Assembly: GCA_900539725.1 (NCBI GenBank)
Contig: UQDI01000027.1
Span: 1-23,550 of the forward strand
Direction: 5' to 3'
DNA: 23,550 nt
Source of the DNA: an uncultured Eubacteriales bacterium
GTDB lineage: Bacteria; Bacillota; Clostridia; Tissierellales; Peptoniphilaceae
Below are positions 1 to 6,959 of the stretch, one piece after another. Numbering within the stretch: position 1 is the first letter of the stretch; the number at the start of each line of letters is the position of its first letter. Below the pieces are notes generated by a model, which searched no databases, was not told the origin of the DNA, and worked only from the letters and a program-made list of their open reading frames with translations. Both the position numbers and the translations under genes were made by a program.

Positions 1-1
1 T

Positions 2-49
2 GAAAGGAGTTTTTACTTGAAGCTAAAGCTACTTATTCCCCCAGCATAG
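2..49 (+). CDS. Possible 3' end of an upstream gene (partial) or a tiny leader ORF
   Basis: A frame open from the window edge ends in the sequence LKLKLLIPPA and a TAG that lies across the loop of the following terminator hairpin. It could be the last codons of a gene that starts outside the window. Alternatively, TTG at 17 preceded by AAAGGAG at about the right distance could start a 10-residue leader peptide. Too little is visible to decide, and it may not be coding at all. Confidence 0.25.
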   Translation, partial: ERSFYLKLKLLIPPA

Positions 50-60
50 CTGGGGGTTTT
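38..60 (+). terminator. Rho-independent terminator
   Basis: Perfect 8-bp stem CCCCCAGC / GCTGGGGG with a 3-base ATA loop, followed directly by TTTT. It closes whatever transcript enters from the left. Confidence 0.85.
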
Positions 61-79
61 ATTGTGGTCAACCCACAAT
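61..79. repeat. Small inverted repeat
   Basis: ATTGTGG and CCACAAT form a perfect 7-bp stem around a TCAAC loop just after the terminator. There is no T tract on either side, so its role is unknown. Confidence 0.5.
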
Positions 80-81
80 TA

Positions 82-107
82 AAATGGTCGGATAACTCCG
101 ACCATTT
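82..107. repeat. Inverted repeat upstream of the HdeD-like gene, copy 1
   Basis: AAATGGTCGGA and TCCGACCATTT make a perfect 11-bp stem with loop TAAC. It is not followed by a T tract. A near-identical hairpin recurs at 737-762 on the other side of the gene at 188-721, and a single arm-like piece (CTCCGACCAT) occurs again near 928-937. Confidence 0.75.
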
Positions 108-187
108 GCATTTAGTACATTTAGATAATATTGACCATTACATTTTTTACATAATGAGGGTATTATTATAGCAAAGGAGGTCTTAAT

Positions 188-721
188 ATGACAGAAAATA
201 AGAAAAAAGTCGATTGGATTTCGCTAATCATAGGAATATTTTTCATTTTTATTGCCTTCATAGCATTTAAAAATCCGTACGCTAGCGTCGCATCGCTTGT
301 GATTTACTTTGGTATAAGTGCCATAGTCAAAGGGATTGGTGGCCTAATCATTCACCACAATATCAAAAAGTTCACTAGACTAAACATCAACATATTCATG
401 TGGACAAGCATTTTAGACATTTTGCTAGGAATTTTAATTGTGTCAAATATTAATTCTATGGTAATGACTTTGCCATATGTATTTGCAATTTGGTTTATAA
501 TTGACTCGATTAATGACCTTATCTATGGAAGCTACCTAAAAGACATTCATGGCGGACTTTATGGACTAAATATCGCTATAAATATCATCTCGATTATACT
601 TGGTATAATGATGATACACAACCCTCTAGGTGCAGCATTTACAGTGGTTTACCTAATTGGTATGTACTTTATAATAAGTGGTGTTAAATATATAGTTCAC
701 GCATTTGAATATCAATATTAA
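188..721 (+). CDS. DUF308/HdeD-like small integral membrane protein
   Basis: This 177-residue protein is almost entirely hydrophobic, with about six membrane-spanning segments in three hairpins. Examples lie near residues 12-27, 34-52, 68-84, 92-108, 125-143 and 148-168. The regular alternation of short helices with G/S-rich turns (such as YFGISAIVKGIGGLI) matches the DUF308/HdeD family seen by eye, where roles in acid or envelope stress have been proposed; the role here is unknown. ATG at 188 follows AAAGGAGG with ideal spacing. It appears monocistronic: a terminator lies upstream at 38-60 and a hairpin with a T-rich tail downstream at 737-768. The last coding helix runs nearly to the C-terminus, so no soluble domain is present. 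Confidence 0.75.
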   Translation: MTENKKKVDWISLIIGIFFIFIAFIAFKNPYASVASLVIYFGISAIVKGIGGLIIHHNIKKFTRLNINIFMWTSILDILLGILIVSNINSMVMTLPYVFAIWFIIDSINDLIYGSYLKDIHGGLYGLNIAINIISIILGIMMIHNPLGAAFTVVYLIGMYFIISGVKYIVHAFEYQY

Positions 722-736
722 TATCTTCATCAAAGG

Positions 737-768
737 AAATGGCCGGAGTGATCCGACCATTTTTCTTT
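737..768 (+). terminator. Hairpin terminator downstream of the HdeD-like gene; hairpin copy 2
   Basis: AAATGGCCGGA and TCCGACCATTT pair around GTGA with one C-A mismatch and are followed by TTCTTTT, so this copy looks like a working terminator. The arms are the same sequence as the hairpin at 82-107 apart from one base. Confidence 0.7.
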
Positions 769-1065
769 TGCTTATTAAATTTAGTTTTCATATCTTTTTT
801 CTATGTTTAGGAAAATTGCTTTTCTCACTAATTGCAGTTTACACTTGAATTAAATCACTTTTATACTTTTTTTATTTAGATCTCTTTCATTTATTCACAA
901 ACCTTAATCATTTTACTCTGGATCCTACTCCGACCATGGGACTTCGCGAAGAAAATTCTAGTATAAGGCGAAGCATAACGAGCGACCGACCGACATCGTA
1001 CTAACGGGTACGTTGAGGGAGGAAGCGAGCGCGCTAGCCTTAGACGGAATTTTGGCGCGAACGTT
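769..1065. other. Non-coding stretch between convergent genes
   Basis: No credible gene is seen in this stretch. The left part (769-920) is AT-rich without clear signals. The right part (about 925-1050) is markedly more GC-rich than its surroundings. It holds a palindrome CTTCGCGAAG near 942-951 and a dispersed repeat listed separately. No T-tract terminator was found for the MscS-like gene that ends at 1066. Confidence 0.6.
955..1030 (-). repeat. Dispersed intergenic repeat, copy A
   Basis: Read on the minus strand, about 67 bases align without gaps to 8884-8951 on the plus strand with roughly 14 differences. Shared landmarks are CTTC.TCCCTC, a CGTAC-N6-GTACG stem-loop, GTCGGTCGGTCG versus GTCAGTCAGTCG, and CTTCGCCTTAT. 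The stem is conserved while the six-base loop differs. GC content is well above the neighbouring sequence. Confidence 0.65.
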
Positions 1066-1899
1066 TTATTTATTGTTAATAGCAATAGTTTTATCTAGCA
1101 CTTTAACATTATTCTCCCTCAGCTCTTCTAAAGCAATTTTGCGCATTTCCCTTTCAATCCTCCATTGCTCACCCGGTATCGTCTTCGCCGCAGCACTAAT
1201 CACCACACCATTGCTATTAAAATCAGTTATGCCCCAGACATTAACCCCTTCAATAACGGCGTGATCCTCATCAACTTTTTTCAGCGCCTTCGTCAAGATG
1301 TCGATCGCCATTTGCGCGTCGGCATCATAAGCTATAGGCACTGTAATCAGAGCTCTTTGAACGTTTTTGTTCCTGTTAGTCACGACCCTGATCTCACCAT
1401 TAGGAATGACGTGCAGCTCACCCGTATAATCACGGATAGTCGTTGTACGCAGACCAATCTTCTCAACAGTACCAGTCTTACCCGCTACAGTGATGTCGTC
1501 GCCAAGCACAAAGCTATCTTCAAGCATCAAAAATATACCGCTGATGATGTCCTCAACGAGGCTCTTCGCTCCAAAGGAGATCGCGATACCCCCTATCCCA
1601 GCAGTTGTAATGATCGCCGAAGTGTTGACACCAAATATCCTTAGCGCCGACAAAACCCATGTGAACATGACGATGATTGTCGCGAAGCTCTTCAAAACGC
1701 TAAGCACGGTCTTAAGCCTCTGTGCGTCTATGGTTCTGAGCTTACTATACTTTTTCTTCGCAAGCCTATTGATAATAAAGCTTATGATCTTCACTATAAT
1801 CAAGGCGATGACGAAGTATAAAAGCACGAGGGCGATCTTGCCCAAAGTGTTCAGCGTGCCCGCCTCAGTCAAAAAATGTAATTTTATTTTATCAAACAT
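1066..1899 (-). CDS. Small-conductance mechanosensitive channel, MscS family
   Basis: The 277-residue protein has N-terminal membrane helices (about 15-45 and 65-90) and a Gly/Ala-rich pore-helix region, TTAGIGGIAISFGAKSLVED. A cytoplasmic beta domain follows with FVLGDDITV and VEKIGLRTTTIRD, the classical MscS order. MscS proteins form heptameric membrane channels that open under tension and release solutes during hypo-osmotic shock. The longer frame begins at an ATG at 1932, but I chose 1899 (MFDKIK). AGAGGTGA lies just upstream of it, and the promoter at 1923-1951 would place the transcript start downstream of 1932. It is transcribed alone and converges on the HdeD-like gene. Length fits the compact YkuT-type members; no residues appear to be missing. 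Confidence 0.9.
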   Translation of the reverse strand: MFDKIKLHFLTEAGTLNTLGKIALVLLYFVIALIIVKIISFIINRLAKKKYSKLRTIDAQRLKTVLSVLKSFATIIVMFTWVLSALRIFGVNTSAIITTAGIGGIAISFGAKSLVEDIISGIFLMLEDSFVLGDDITVAGKTGTVEKIGLRTTTIRDYTGELHVIPNGEIRVVTNRNKNVQRALITVPIAYDADAQMAIDILTKALKKVDEDHAVIEGVNVWGITDFNSNGVVISAAAKTIPGEQWRIEREMRKIALEELRENNVKVLDKTIAINNK

Positions 1900-1922
1900 A
1901 TGTTTCACCTCTCTATATATCC

Positions 1923-1951
1923 ATTTTATCACAAAGCGCGCCCATTATCAA
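1923..1951 (-). promoter_or_regulatory. Sigma-A-type promoter of the MscS gene
   Basis: On the minus strand TTGATA (1951-1946) and TAAAAT (1928-1923) are 17 bases apart, with a TG one base before the -10 (extended -10). Expected initiation near 1916 gives a short leader before the ATG at 1899, which supports that start. Confidence 0.75.
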
Positions 1952-2086
1952 GCAGTATAACTTTGATGATGGCTGAGCCACGAAGACCATATTTATATAT
2001 AATAAGAAGAAAATTAAAATACTTTACATTTCCCTTACAATTTTTGGGTAAAATAATAATGAAAAACATATAAAAGGAGGAAAATT

Positions 2087-2632
2087 ATGTTTATAGTAAT
2101 TTTAGCAGCAATAGTAGTAGTGTTAATCTCTTACTACATCGGCCAACAAAGGCGTTTCGTATTTTTGGAGGAGAACGTTGACAACTCTCTTGCCAACATC
2201 TCTGTCAATCTTAACTCGCGTTGGGACGCTCTAAAGGCGCTTGCTAGTGCGGTTAAGGCATACTCTTCACACGAGTACGAATCCCTTGTGGGCATCATCG
2301 AAAAGCGTAGACCAGTTCTTAAAACTGCGGGCGATGTCAATGGCGATGAGGCTCTACTTGAAGGTGCTCTATCTAGGATAAATGCAGTTGCAGAGAGCTA
2401 TCCAGAGCTAAAAGCATCAGAGCTTTATACTAAGACTATGGACTCGATTAACGACTACGAAAACAAAGTTAGAATGAGCCGTATGGTTTACAACGACTCA
2501 GTTACAAAGCTTAACAGAGACGTTAAGATGTTCCCATCATCAGTAGTTGCTTCGATGCTAAACGTGCATCCAAGAGAGTATCTGACTGTTGATGACAATA
2601 AAAAGGACATGCCTGACTTGGAGTTTAGATAA
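2087..2632 (+). CDS. lemA: LemA family protein, copy 1
   Basis: This 181-residue protein has one N-terminal membrane segment (about residues 2-18) followed by a long helical domain with the LemA pattern. The visible motifs are an NVDNSLANISVNLNSRWDAL stretch, HEYESL and SRINAVAESYPELKASELY, and the C-terminus is polar. LemA proteins are membrane-anchored helical bundles of uncertain function, often next to TPM or DUF2207 proteins. ATG follows AAAAGGAGG. Its stop codon overlaps the start of the next gene by one base (TAATG), so translation is probably coupled. A second, closely similar copy lies at 6417-6959. The two agree best from about residue 28 to 150 and differ mainly in the membrane segment and around the HEYESL loop. 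Confidence 0.9.
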   Translation: MFIVILAAIVVVLISYYIGQQRRFVFLEENVDNSLANISVNLNSRWDALKALASAVKAYSSHEYESLVGIIEKRRPVLKTAGDVNGDEALLEGALSRINAVAESYPELKASELYTKTMDSINDYENKVRMSRMVYNDSVTKLNRDVKMFPSSVVASMLNVHPREYLTVDDNKKDMPDLEFR

Positions 2633-4392
2633 TGAAAAAAGTACTCGCAACTATCCTCGCAGCTATAATTATAGTTTTTTCTGTAAATATCTATGCTGCC
2701 TCGGATAGTATCGACTCGATTGAGATAAAAACTACGCTTATGGATGACGGCGCGCTTATGGTAACTGAGGTATGGAAAGCTACACCCGGTACTGGCACTG
2801 AGTTTTACATCCCAAAGACTAATATGCGTGACATAGTGATTGCAGATTTTAAAGTTTCCGATGAGAGCGGCCCATACGAGACCATTGACAAGTGGAACGT
2901 CGATTGGACCTTTGGCGAAAAGGCTCGCAAATGCGGTATCAATGAGACTTCTGACGGCATCGAGCTCTGCTTTGGCAAGAGCGATTTAAACAAGAACAAA
3001 ACTTATACTTTGACTTACACCATGAGGAACGCGGCTCAAAGCTTTGACGATATGGACGGCTTCAACATTCGTTTTGTGAATGACCAGATGGATCCTGCTC
3101 CAAACAAAGTTTCTTTTGAATTAAGCCTTGCTAATAGCGAGATAAATGAGAATAACGCTCGTGTTTGGGGCTTTGGTTCAAGTGCAGATATCGTTTTCGA
3201 GGACGGCAAGGTCATCGTTCACGAAATTAATGACTTTGGCCCCGCAAATCACCTAACAGTTTTATTTGGCTTAAATAAGGGCGTGATCAATCCCATTAGC
3301 ATAGGTAGTAGCACTTTTGAAGAGATGAAGGAAAGAGCTATGCAAGGCTCCGACTACCATAATCGTGACGAGGAAAATATTCCTGAAGACATTGATGAGG
3401 GTGAAAGTGAAGATGATTATGAAGAGGGCGGCTTCTTAAATGGCTTAAATAAAGCAACGAACATGCTAATGGGACCCTTCCGTCTTGCCTTTCTCGCGAT
3501 AGTAACGGGTTTTGCATCAATGCTGTTTAGCAAGGCCATCAAAAAGAAGGAGGGCAAACTCCCTGAAGATGTTGACTACTACAGGGACCTACCTATTGGC
3601 GGCAGTATAATTTTGAATAATTTTATCTACTCGCAATTCCATTCATTTTCGGTTAGAAATTTGGTCGCGGCTTACTTTTTGAAATGGATTAAGGATGGCA
3701 ACATCGAAGTAATTAATGAAAAGTTCAAGAAGGGCTTTATTTTTAAAAGGGATGTGGCTGAAGATTGCTTCGCCATAATCAAGGAGCCGGCAAATGCGGA
3801 CAGCATGGAAAGAGAGCTTTTTGATCTTGTAGAGAGGGCGTCGGGCGAGGACCGTATCTTGAGAAATGCTGAGCTTACGAAGGCTTTTGACAAGGGCGAC
3901 CAAGCGACTTACTTTGTGCAAAAGTACAAGGACATCTCCTCGCTTAAGTCCGAAAAAGCAAGGCTGTCGACGCAAGAGACGCGTCTTGTGTTTTTTAAGT
4001 ACGATAAATTGACTATGAGGGGCCGCGAAGAAGCGATTAAGCAAAAGGGCTTCATCAAGTTTTTGAAGGACTTCACTTTGATTAATGAGCGTGAAGCGGT
4101 TGAGGTCGCTCTATGGGACGATTACCTAGTGCTCGCAGCGCTATTTGGCCTGGGCGAAAAGGTACTAAATAAGTTTAAGATGATAGACCCCGACTACACT
4201 TACGCTGGATATAGCGGTATGGATCCACTTGTGATGTACCACGTCGTTAATAATTTGGGAACAGCCATGAGCCACGTGTATGAGAATCATGCATCTTCGT
4301 CATCGTCGTCAAGCGGCGGAGGCGGAGGGGGAATGTCTTTCGGAGGCGGCGGAGGCTTTTCCGGAGGAGGATCTGGAGGCGGAGGACGGTAA
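2632..4392 (+). CDS. DUF2207-type membrane protein with Gly-rich tail, copy 1
   Basis: The 586-residue protein starts with a signal peptide (cleavage after NIYAA, about residue 23). A beta-rich extracellular DUF2207-like domain follows (about 25-225), then an acidic linker with many D/E (about 235-265), a membrane helix near 280-300, and a large helical C-terminal part. That part includes YYRDLP, LVAAYFLKWIKDGNI and LWDDYLVLAALFGLGEKV. It ends in a Ser run and a Gly-rich tail, as is typical of the family. Function is unknown; linkage to LemA is a recurrent arrangement. The start overlaps the LemA stop (TAATG). Segments of this gene are identical in DNA to copy 2 at 6959-8722 (77 bases at 2845-2921), whereas the acidic linker and first membrane helix differ strongly. 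Confidence 0.85.
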   Translation: MKKVLATILAAIIIVFSVNIYAASDSIDSIEIKTTLMDDGALMVTEVWKATPGTGTEFYIPKTNMRDIVIADFKVSDESGPYETIDKWNVDWTFGEKARKCGINETSDGIELCFGKSDLNKNKTYTLTYTMRNAAQSFDDMDGFNIRFVNDQMDPAPNKVSFELSLANSEINENNARVWGFGSSADIVFEDGKVIVHEINDFGPANHLTVLFGLNKGVINPISIGSSTFEEMKERAMQGSDYHNRDEENIPEDIDEGESEDDYEEGGFLNGLNKATNMLMGPFRLAFLAIVTGFASMLFSKAIKKKEGKLPEDVDYYRDLPIGGSIILNNFIYSQFHSFSVRNLVAAYFLKWIKDGNIEVINEKFKKGFIFKRDVAEDCFAIIKEPANADSMERELFDLVERASGEDRILRNAELTKAFDKGDQATYFVQKYKDISSLKSEKARLSTQETRLVFFKYDKLTMRGREEAIKQKGFIKFLKDFTLINEREAVEVALWDDYLVLAALFGLGEKVLNKFKMIDPDYTYAGYSGMDPLVMYHVVNNLGTAMSHVYENHASSSSSSSGGGGGGMSFGGGGGFSGGGSGGGGR

Positions 4393-4402
4393 TTTCTTGT
4401 AG

Positions 4403-4462
4403 GAGTTTGTGTTAAAATGAGCCCTTGAGCTCGTTCAATCATCTCATTTTTCCTACAAACTC
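4403..4462. repeat. Bulged hairpin downstream of DUF2207 copy 1
   Basis: GAGTTTGT (4403-4410) pairs with ACAAACTC (4455-4462), and inside it AAAATGAG (4414-4421) pairs with CTCATTTT (4443-4450), separated by small internal loops. There is no T tract, so it may be an RNA stability element rather than a terminator. Confidence 0.5.
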
Positions 4463-4483
4463 TGTTTGATCTGGCTCGTTGAT

Positions 4484-4558
4484 ATGAAAAATCTGTTTGA
4501 TCAAGCTCATTGCTCTGCGAACTCTAGTTGTGGTGCTGGCGGAGGCGGTTGTGGATAA
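4484..4558 (+). pseudogene. Tiny Gly/Cys-rich ORF, possible remnant of a Gly-rich C-terminal tail
   Basis: An ATG-started 24-codon frame ends SSCGAGGGGCG and a stop. This resembles the C-terminal end of many DUF2207 or TPM-type proteins, and differs from the tail of the gene just upstream, which has no cysteines. No ribosome site precedes the ATG. It may be leftover sequence from another family member, or chance in a GC-rich patch. Confidence 0.25.
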
Positions 4559-4590
4559 ATTATTTTTAAAGATATTTTAGATATTTAAAT

Positions 4591-4716
4591 CCACTTCGTC
4601 TTATTCATCCTAGCGTAAAGGTTCACGGCCATTTATGGACGGGGTTCTTCCTTATTTCAAGAACTTACGGTTGCGGTTAAATTATTTATATTCTAGACAT
4701 AAACCAAGGACAGAGA
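4591..4716 (+). repeat. Conserved non-coding block, copy 1, with stem-loop
   Basis: About 100 bases match 8936-9040 with few differences apart from a roughly 18-base length difference inside a loop. CGTAA-AG-GTTC (4614-4624) can pair with GAACTTACG (4661-4669) as a 9-bp stem with a 2-base bulge. The same stem forms in the other copy despite the loop change. The match continues through TTACGGTTGCGGTTAAATTA and CTAGACATA to AAGGACAGAGAT. Confidence 0.65.
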
Positions 4717-4725
4717 TGATATCTA

Positions 4726-4759
4726 CCCTCTTTACTTAATATAGTAAGGAGGGTTTTTT
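4726..4759 (+). terminator. Rho-independent terminator of LemA/DUF2207 operon copy 1
   Basis: CCCTCTTTACT (4726-4736) pairs with AGTAAGGAGGG (4743-4753), one wobble pair, loop TAATAT, followed by six T. Confidence 0.85.
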
Positions 4760-4772
4760 ACTCTATATAGAT

Positions 4773-4799
4773 AAAAAAAGTGGACGGCTTATCCACTTT
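4773..4799 (-). terminator. Rho-independent terminator of the hydrolase gene
   Basis: On the minus strand AAAGTGGA and TCCACTTT form an 8-bp stem with a 7-base loop, followed by a T run. It lies a few bases after the stop codon at 4806. Confidence 0.85.
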
Positions 4800-4805
4800 A
4801 TATCA

Positions 4806-6002
4806 TCAATCTTTTAAAAATTTACATACGCTATCAAGCGCTCTAAGGTCCATAAGCATCCCAGGGTGTGTTCCCTTAAATACTTTAAACTTCTCTCTAA
4901 GCTCTTTTGGCATCTCGTCAAGCTTGTAGCCCATACACGCTGAATACAGTGGCACTAGTCCGTCGCCCTCTTTTGTTACTAGCTCTCTTGTAATTATCTT
5001 GTCGTTCTCATCTTTTATATAGCAGCCAGAAACTTGTGTTTGAGTGCCATCTGCCACTATAAACATAGATTTTGGCCTATTAAGTAAGTTTACGCTTTGT
5101 AAAAAGCTTTTGTACTTTCTATAGTTTTTAGCTTTCCTTAAAAATTCTTCATATCGCGTAAATCCAAGATAGTTTTTTATCTCTTTTTGAACTTTGCTTG
5201 GCTTAATATCTTCTGCCGCGTTCAAGTCGTGCAGCTGCGTGATAAGGTCTTCGTAGTTTTTATACTTCTTCGATACGACTTTTTCAAAAGTCTTTTTATC
5301 CTTCACCCATTGATATGGATACGCTTTAAGCATCTTCGTTGTTGGATACAGCTCAACAAGGCCATCATAAGCATAAATAACGTACTTTTCTATGCCAAAT
5401 AGCTTCTCCAAGACAATATCCTTATAATTGCCAAATATACCGCCGCTGCTCATTTGATTATAGGCGTGCGGCGCTCCCTCGTAAGGCGTACAAAGAGAAA
5501 CGTACTTTTCAACTCTATTATCGTGCTCACGAAAGTAATGGGCGCTAACTATGCCTCCCATGCTATGTGCAACGATGTCGACTTTTACTTTGCCCCCATG
5601 ATTTATACTCTTGATAAAACTGTCAAGCTTTTTCATCGTCAAAGTGTTGGATTTACGCCAATCGTATGAAAATTGGTAGATGGGCCTATCCGGAAACTTG
5701 ATGAGAAGCGCATTTAGAAGAACCGCGTTCGCAGCGCCCGGTCCCACGTGCCTGTCAAAAACCTTTAAGCCTCTGAAGTCGCCCTCTTGCAGTCCGTATG
5801 CCTCGTTCGTGATTTTGAGGTCCTCGTTAAGCTCATCTGCATCGTAGCCTTGTGGCAGCCAGAGCCTTTTTGCGTGCTCTTCATTACCGCTAGATATCAT
5901 CCCAGTTTTGCGCTCAATATCACTTAGATATTTTTCGTCAATGGTAAAGAGTTCGCTCCCAGAAATCCCTGGAATGAAGATGATGGGCTTGGCATCGGGC
6001 AA
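4806..6002 (-). CDS. LCAT-like alpha/beta hydrolase (lipase/acyltransferase), main frame
   Basis: The conserved part begins PIIFIPGISGSELF, the usual first strand and oxyanion-loop region of lecithin:cholesterol acyltransferase-like hydrolases. The nucleophile elbow is AHSMGG (Ser147 counted from the TTG at 6002). Asp347 in GDGLVP and His379 in GTHPG are likely triad partners. It probably hydrolyses or transfers acyl groups of lipids; the substrate is not known. No signal peptide is visible. The frame is open upstream to a stop at 6102-6104 but has no ATG and no good ribosome site there. The only in-frame start is TTG at 6002 after an A-rich run. The real start is probably ATG 6270 in another frame (see next entry), giving about 487 residues after a one-base correction. 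A terminator follows at 4773-4799. It sits between the two LemA operons on the opposite strand. Confidence 0.8.
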   Translation of the reverse strand: MPDAKPIIFIPGISGSELFTIDEKYLSDIERKTGMISSGNEEHAKRLWLPQGYDADELNEDLKITNEAYGLQEGDFRGLKVFDRHVGPGAANAVLLNALLIKFPDRPIYQFSYDWRKSNTLTMKKLDSFIKSINHGGKVKVDIVAHSMGGIVSAHYFREHDNRVEKYVSLCTPYEGAPHAYNQMSSGGIFGNYKDIVLEKLFGIEKYVIYAYDGLVELYPTTKMLKAYPYQWVKDKKTFEKVVSKKYKNYEDLITQLHDLNAAEDIKPSKVQKEIKNYLGFTRYEEFLRKAKNYRKYKSFLQSVNLLNRPKSMFIVADGTQTQVSGCYIKDENDKIITRELVTKEGDGLVPLYSACMGYKLDEMPKELREKFKVFKGTHPGMLMDLRALDSVCKFLKD

Positions 6003-6084
6003 TTTTCTTTTTTCTTTAGCAATAATATTTTTATTATTTTGACTAATTTTGTCACTTTTGAAAATCTTGTCAATTTTGCTTTTT

Positions 6085-6189
6085 TTGTCATGATTTTTTT
6101 CTTATTATTAGCTTTACTATTGGTCTCGCCTTTAAAATCTTTTCTATTATTATAGCTTTGTCATGATTTTTCTTCCTATTATTAGCTTT
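6085..6189. repeat. Direct repeat pair in the 5' part of the hydrolase gene
   Basis: A 31-base segment at 6085-6115 recurs as 32 bases at 6158-6189, both running from TTGTCATGAT to ATTATTAGCTTT. They differ in the T/C run, and the copy nearer the hydrolase is one base shorter. That missing base is what puts the following sequence out of frame. Confidence 0.75.
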
Positions 6190-6270
6190 GCTAGCAAAAA
6201 TATTTTTCTTTTTCTTTTTATTATTATTTTTATCAGAAAAAATTTCATTTATTTTAAATAAATTAAACAT
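6088..6270 (-). pseudogene. Lys/Asn-rich 5' part of the hydrolase gene, separated by a frameshift
   Basis: This 60-codon frame starts with ATG after AGAGGTG at good spacing and just below an extended -10 promoter, so the expression signals belong to it. The peptide is basic, low-complexity and lacks a signal peptide. The frame stops at 6088-6090, while the hydrolase frame becomes open at 6101. The 11-base overlap is mostly an A7 run (6094-6100, T on the plus strand), exactly where a one-base loss joins the frames. With that correction, KNHDKAIIIEKILK upstream is echoed by KNHDKKSKIDKIFK downstream. This argues that the joined frame is the ancestral one. It could be a decayed gene, an on/off slippage switch, or a sequencing error in the homopolymer. 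Confidence 0.55.
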
Positions 6271-6293
6271 AGATACACCTCTTGTATAAATAA

Positions 6294-6302
6294 ATTATAT
6301 CA
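6294..6302 (-). promoter_or_regulatory. Extended -10 promoter before ATG 6270
   Basis: On the minus strand TGATATAAT gives TG-N-TATAAT. I see no good -35. Initiation near 6287 would leave a short leader carrying the AGAGGTG ribosome site. Confidence 0.6.
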
Positions 6303-6416
6303 TATATCGGTGTGGATTTGTTATGATAAATCATTTTTGATAAAATACACTAATTTTAGAATATAATTAGATTATTTGGGTAAAATATAATACAAAAGAT
6401 TTAAAGGAGTGATATT

Positions 6417-6959
6417 ATGATAATCGGAATCATTTTAGTAGTTTTAGTACTTATAGTGTTCTATTTAATCTCAACACAAAGAAGTCTAGTAATTCTTGAA
6501 GAAAACGTTAACAATGCTTTTGCAAACATTGCCGTGAATTTAAACTCACGTTGGGACGCTCTAAAGGCGCTTGCTAACGCGGTTAAAGCCTACTCAGAAC
6601 ATGAGTACCAAACTCTTCTTGACATCATTGACAAGAGAAGTGCTGTGAAAAATGCAAATGACGTAAAGGAAGGCGAGGCACTACTTGGAAGCGCTCTATC
6701 GAGGATAAACGCTGTTGCTGAGAGCTATCCAGAGCTAAAAGCCTCTGAGCTTTACACAAAAACTATGAACTCGATTAATGATTACGAAAATAAAGTCAGA
6801 ATCAGCCGTATGGTTTACAACGACTCAGTTACAAAGCTTAACAGAGCTGTGAAAATGTTCCCAACATCCATCGCTGCGTCCATATTAAATGTTCATCCTA
6901 AAGAATATTTGAGCACAGACGAAGGCAAAAAGGATATGCCAGATTTGGAGTTTAGATAA
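6417..6959 (+). CDS. lemA: LemA family protein, copy 2
   Basis: The 180-residue protein has one N-terminal membrane segment (about residues 2-19) and the LemA helical domain with NVNNAFANIAVNLNSRWDAL, HEYQTL and SRINAVAESYPELKASELY. Most of the domain is identical to copy 1, while the membrane segment has diverged, as if only topology is selected there. ATG follows AAAGGAG. A short upstream stretch (TTGGGTAAAATA) is shared with copy 1 and contains a TATAAT at 6386-6391 here, a plausible but weak promoter. The stop overlaps the next start as TAATG, as in copy 1. Confidence 0.9.
   Translation: MIIGIILVVLVLIVFYLISTQRSLVILEENVNNAFANIAVNLNSRWDALKALANAVKAYSEHEYQTLLDIIDKRSAVKNANDVKEGEALLGSALSRINAVAESYPELKASELYTKTMNSINDYENKVRISRMVYNDSVTKLNRAVKMFPTSIAASILNVHPKEYLSTDEGKKDMPDLEFR

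Larger units (their letters stand above)
4393..4725. other. Non-coding tail of LemA/DUF2207 operon copy 1
   Basis: This stretch has no substantial gene. It contains a bulged hairpin at 4403-4462, a tiny Gly/Cys-rich ORF at 4484-4558, an imperfect repeat of TCTGTTTGATC around 4461 and 4491, and a block conserved with the tail of copy 2 (listed separately). The first 35 bases after the stop also resemble the start of the copy 2 tail (TTGTAGGAGTTT versus TCGTAGGATTTT), so the original duplication probably covered the whole tail. Confidence 0.6.

Noticed and set aside
880..1060. GC-rich region as a tRNA or other stable RNA gene
   Set aside because: No cloverleaf or T-loop sequence can be drawn. 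The similarity to 8884-8951 fits an intergenic repeat better.
1165..1644. Plus-strand ORF opposite the MscS gene
   Set aside because: It overlaps a well-supported MscS gene on the minus strand, has no ribosome site, and the product has no recognisable pattern.
1900..1932. Earlier ATG for the MscS gene
   Set aside because: It lies in or beside the -10 element and lacks a ribosome site; the ATG at 1899 has AGAGGTGA.
3643..4044. Minus-strand ORF inside DUF2207 copy 1
   Set aside because: It is a shadow frame of a strongly supported gene with a signal peptide and a conserved paralogue.
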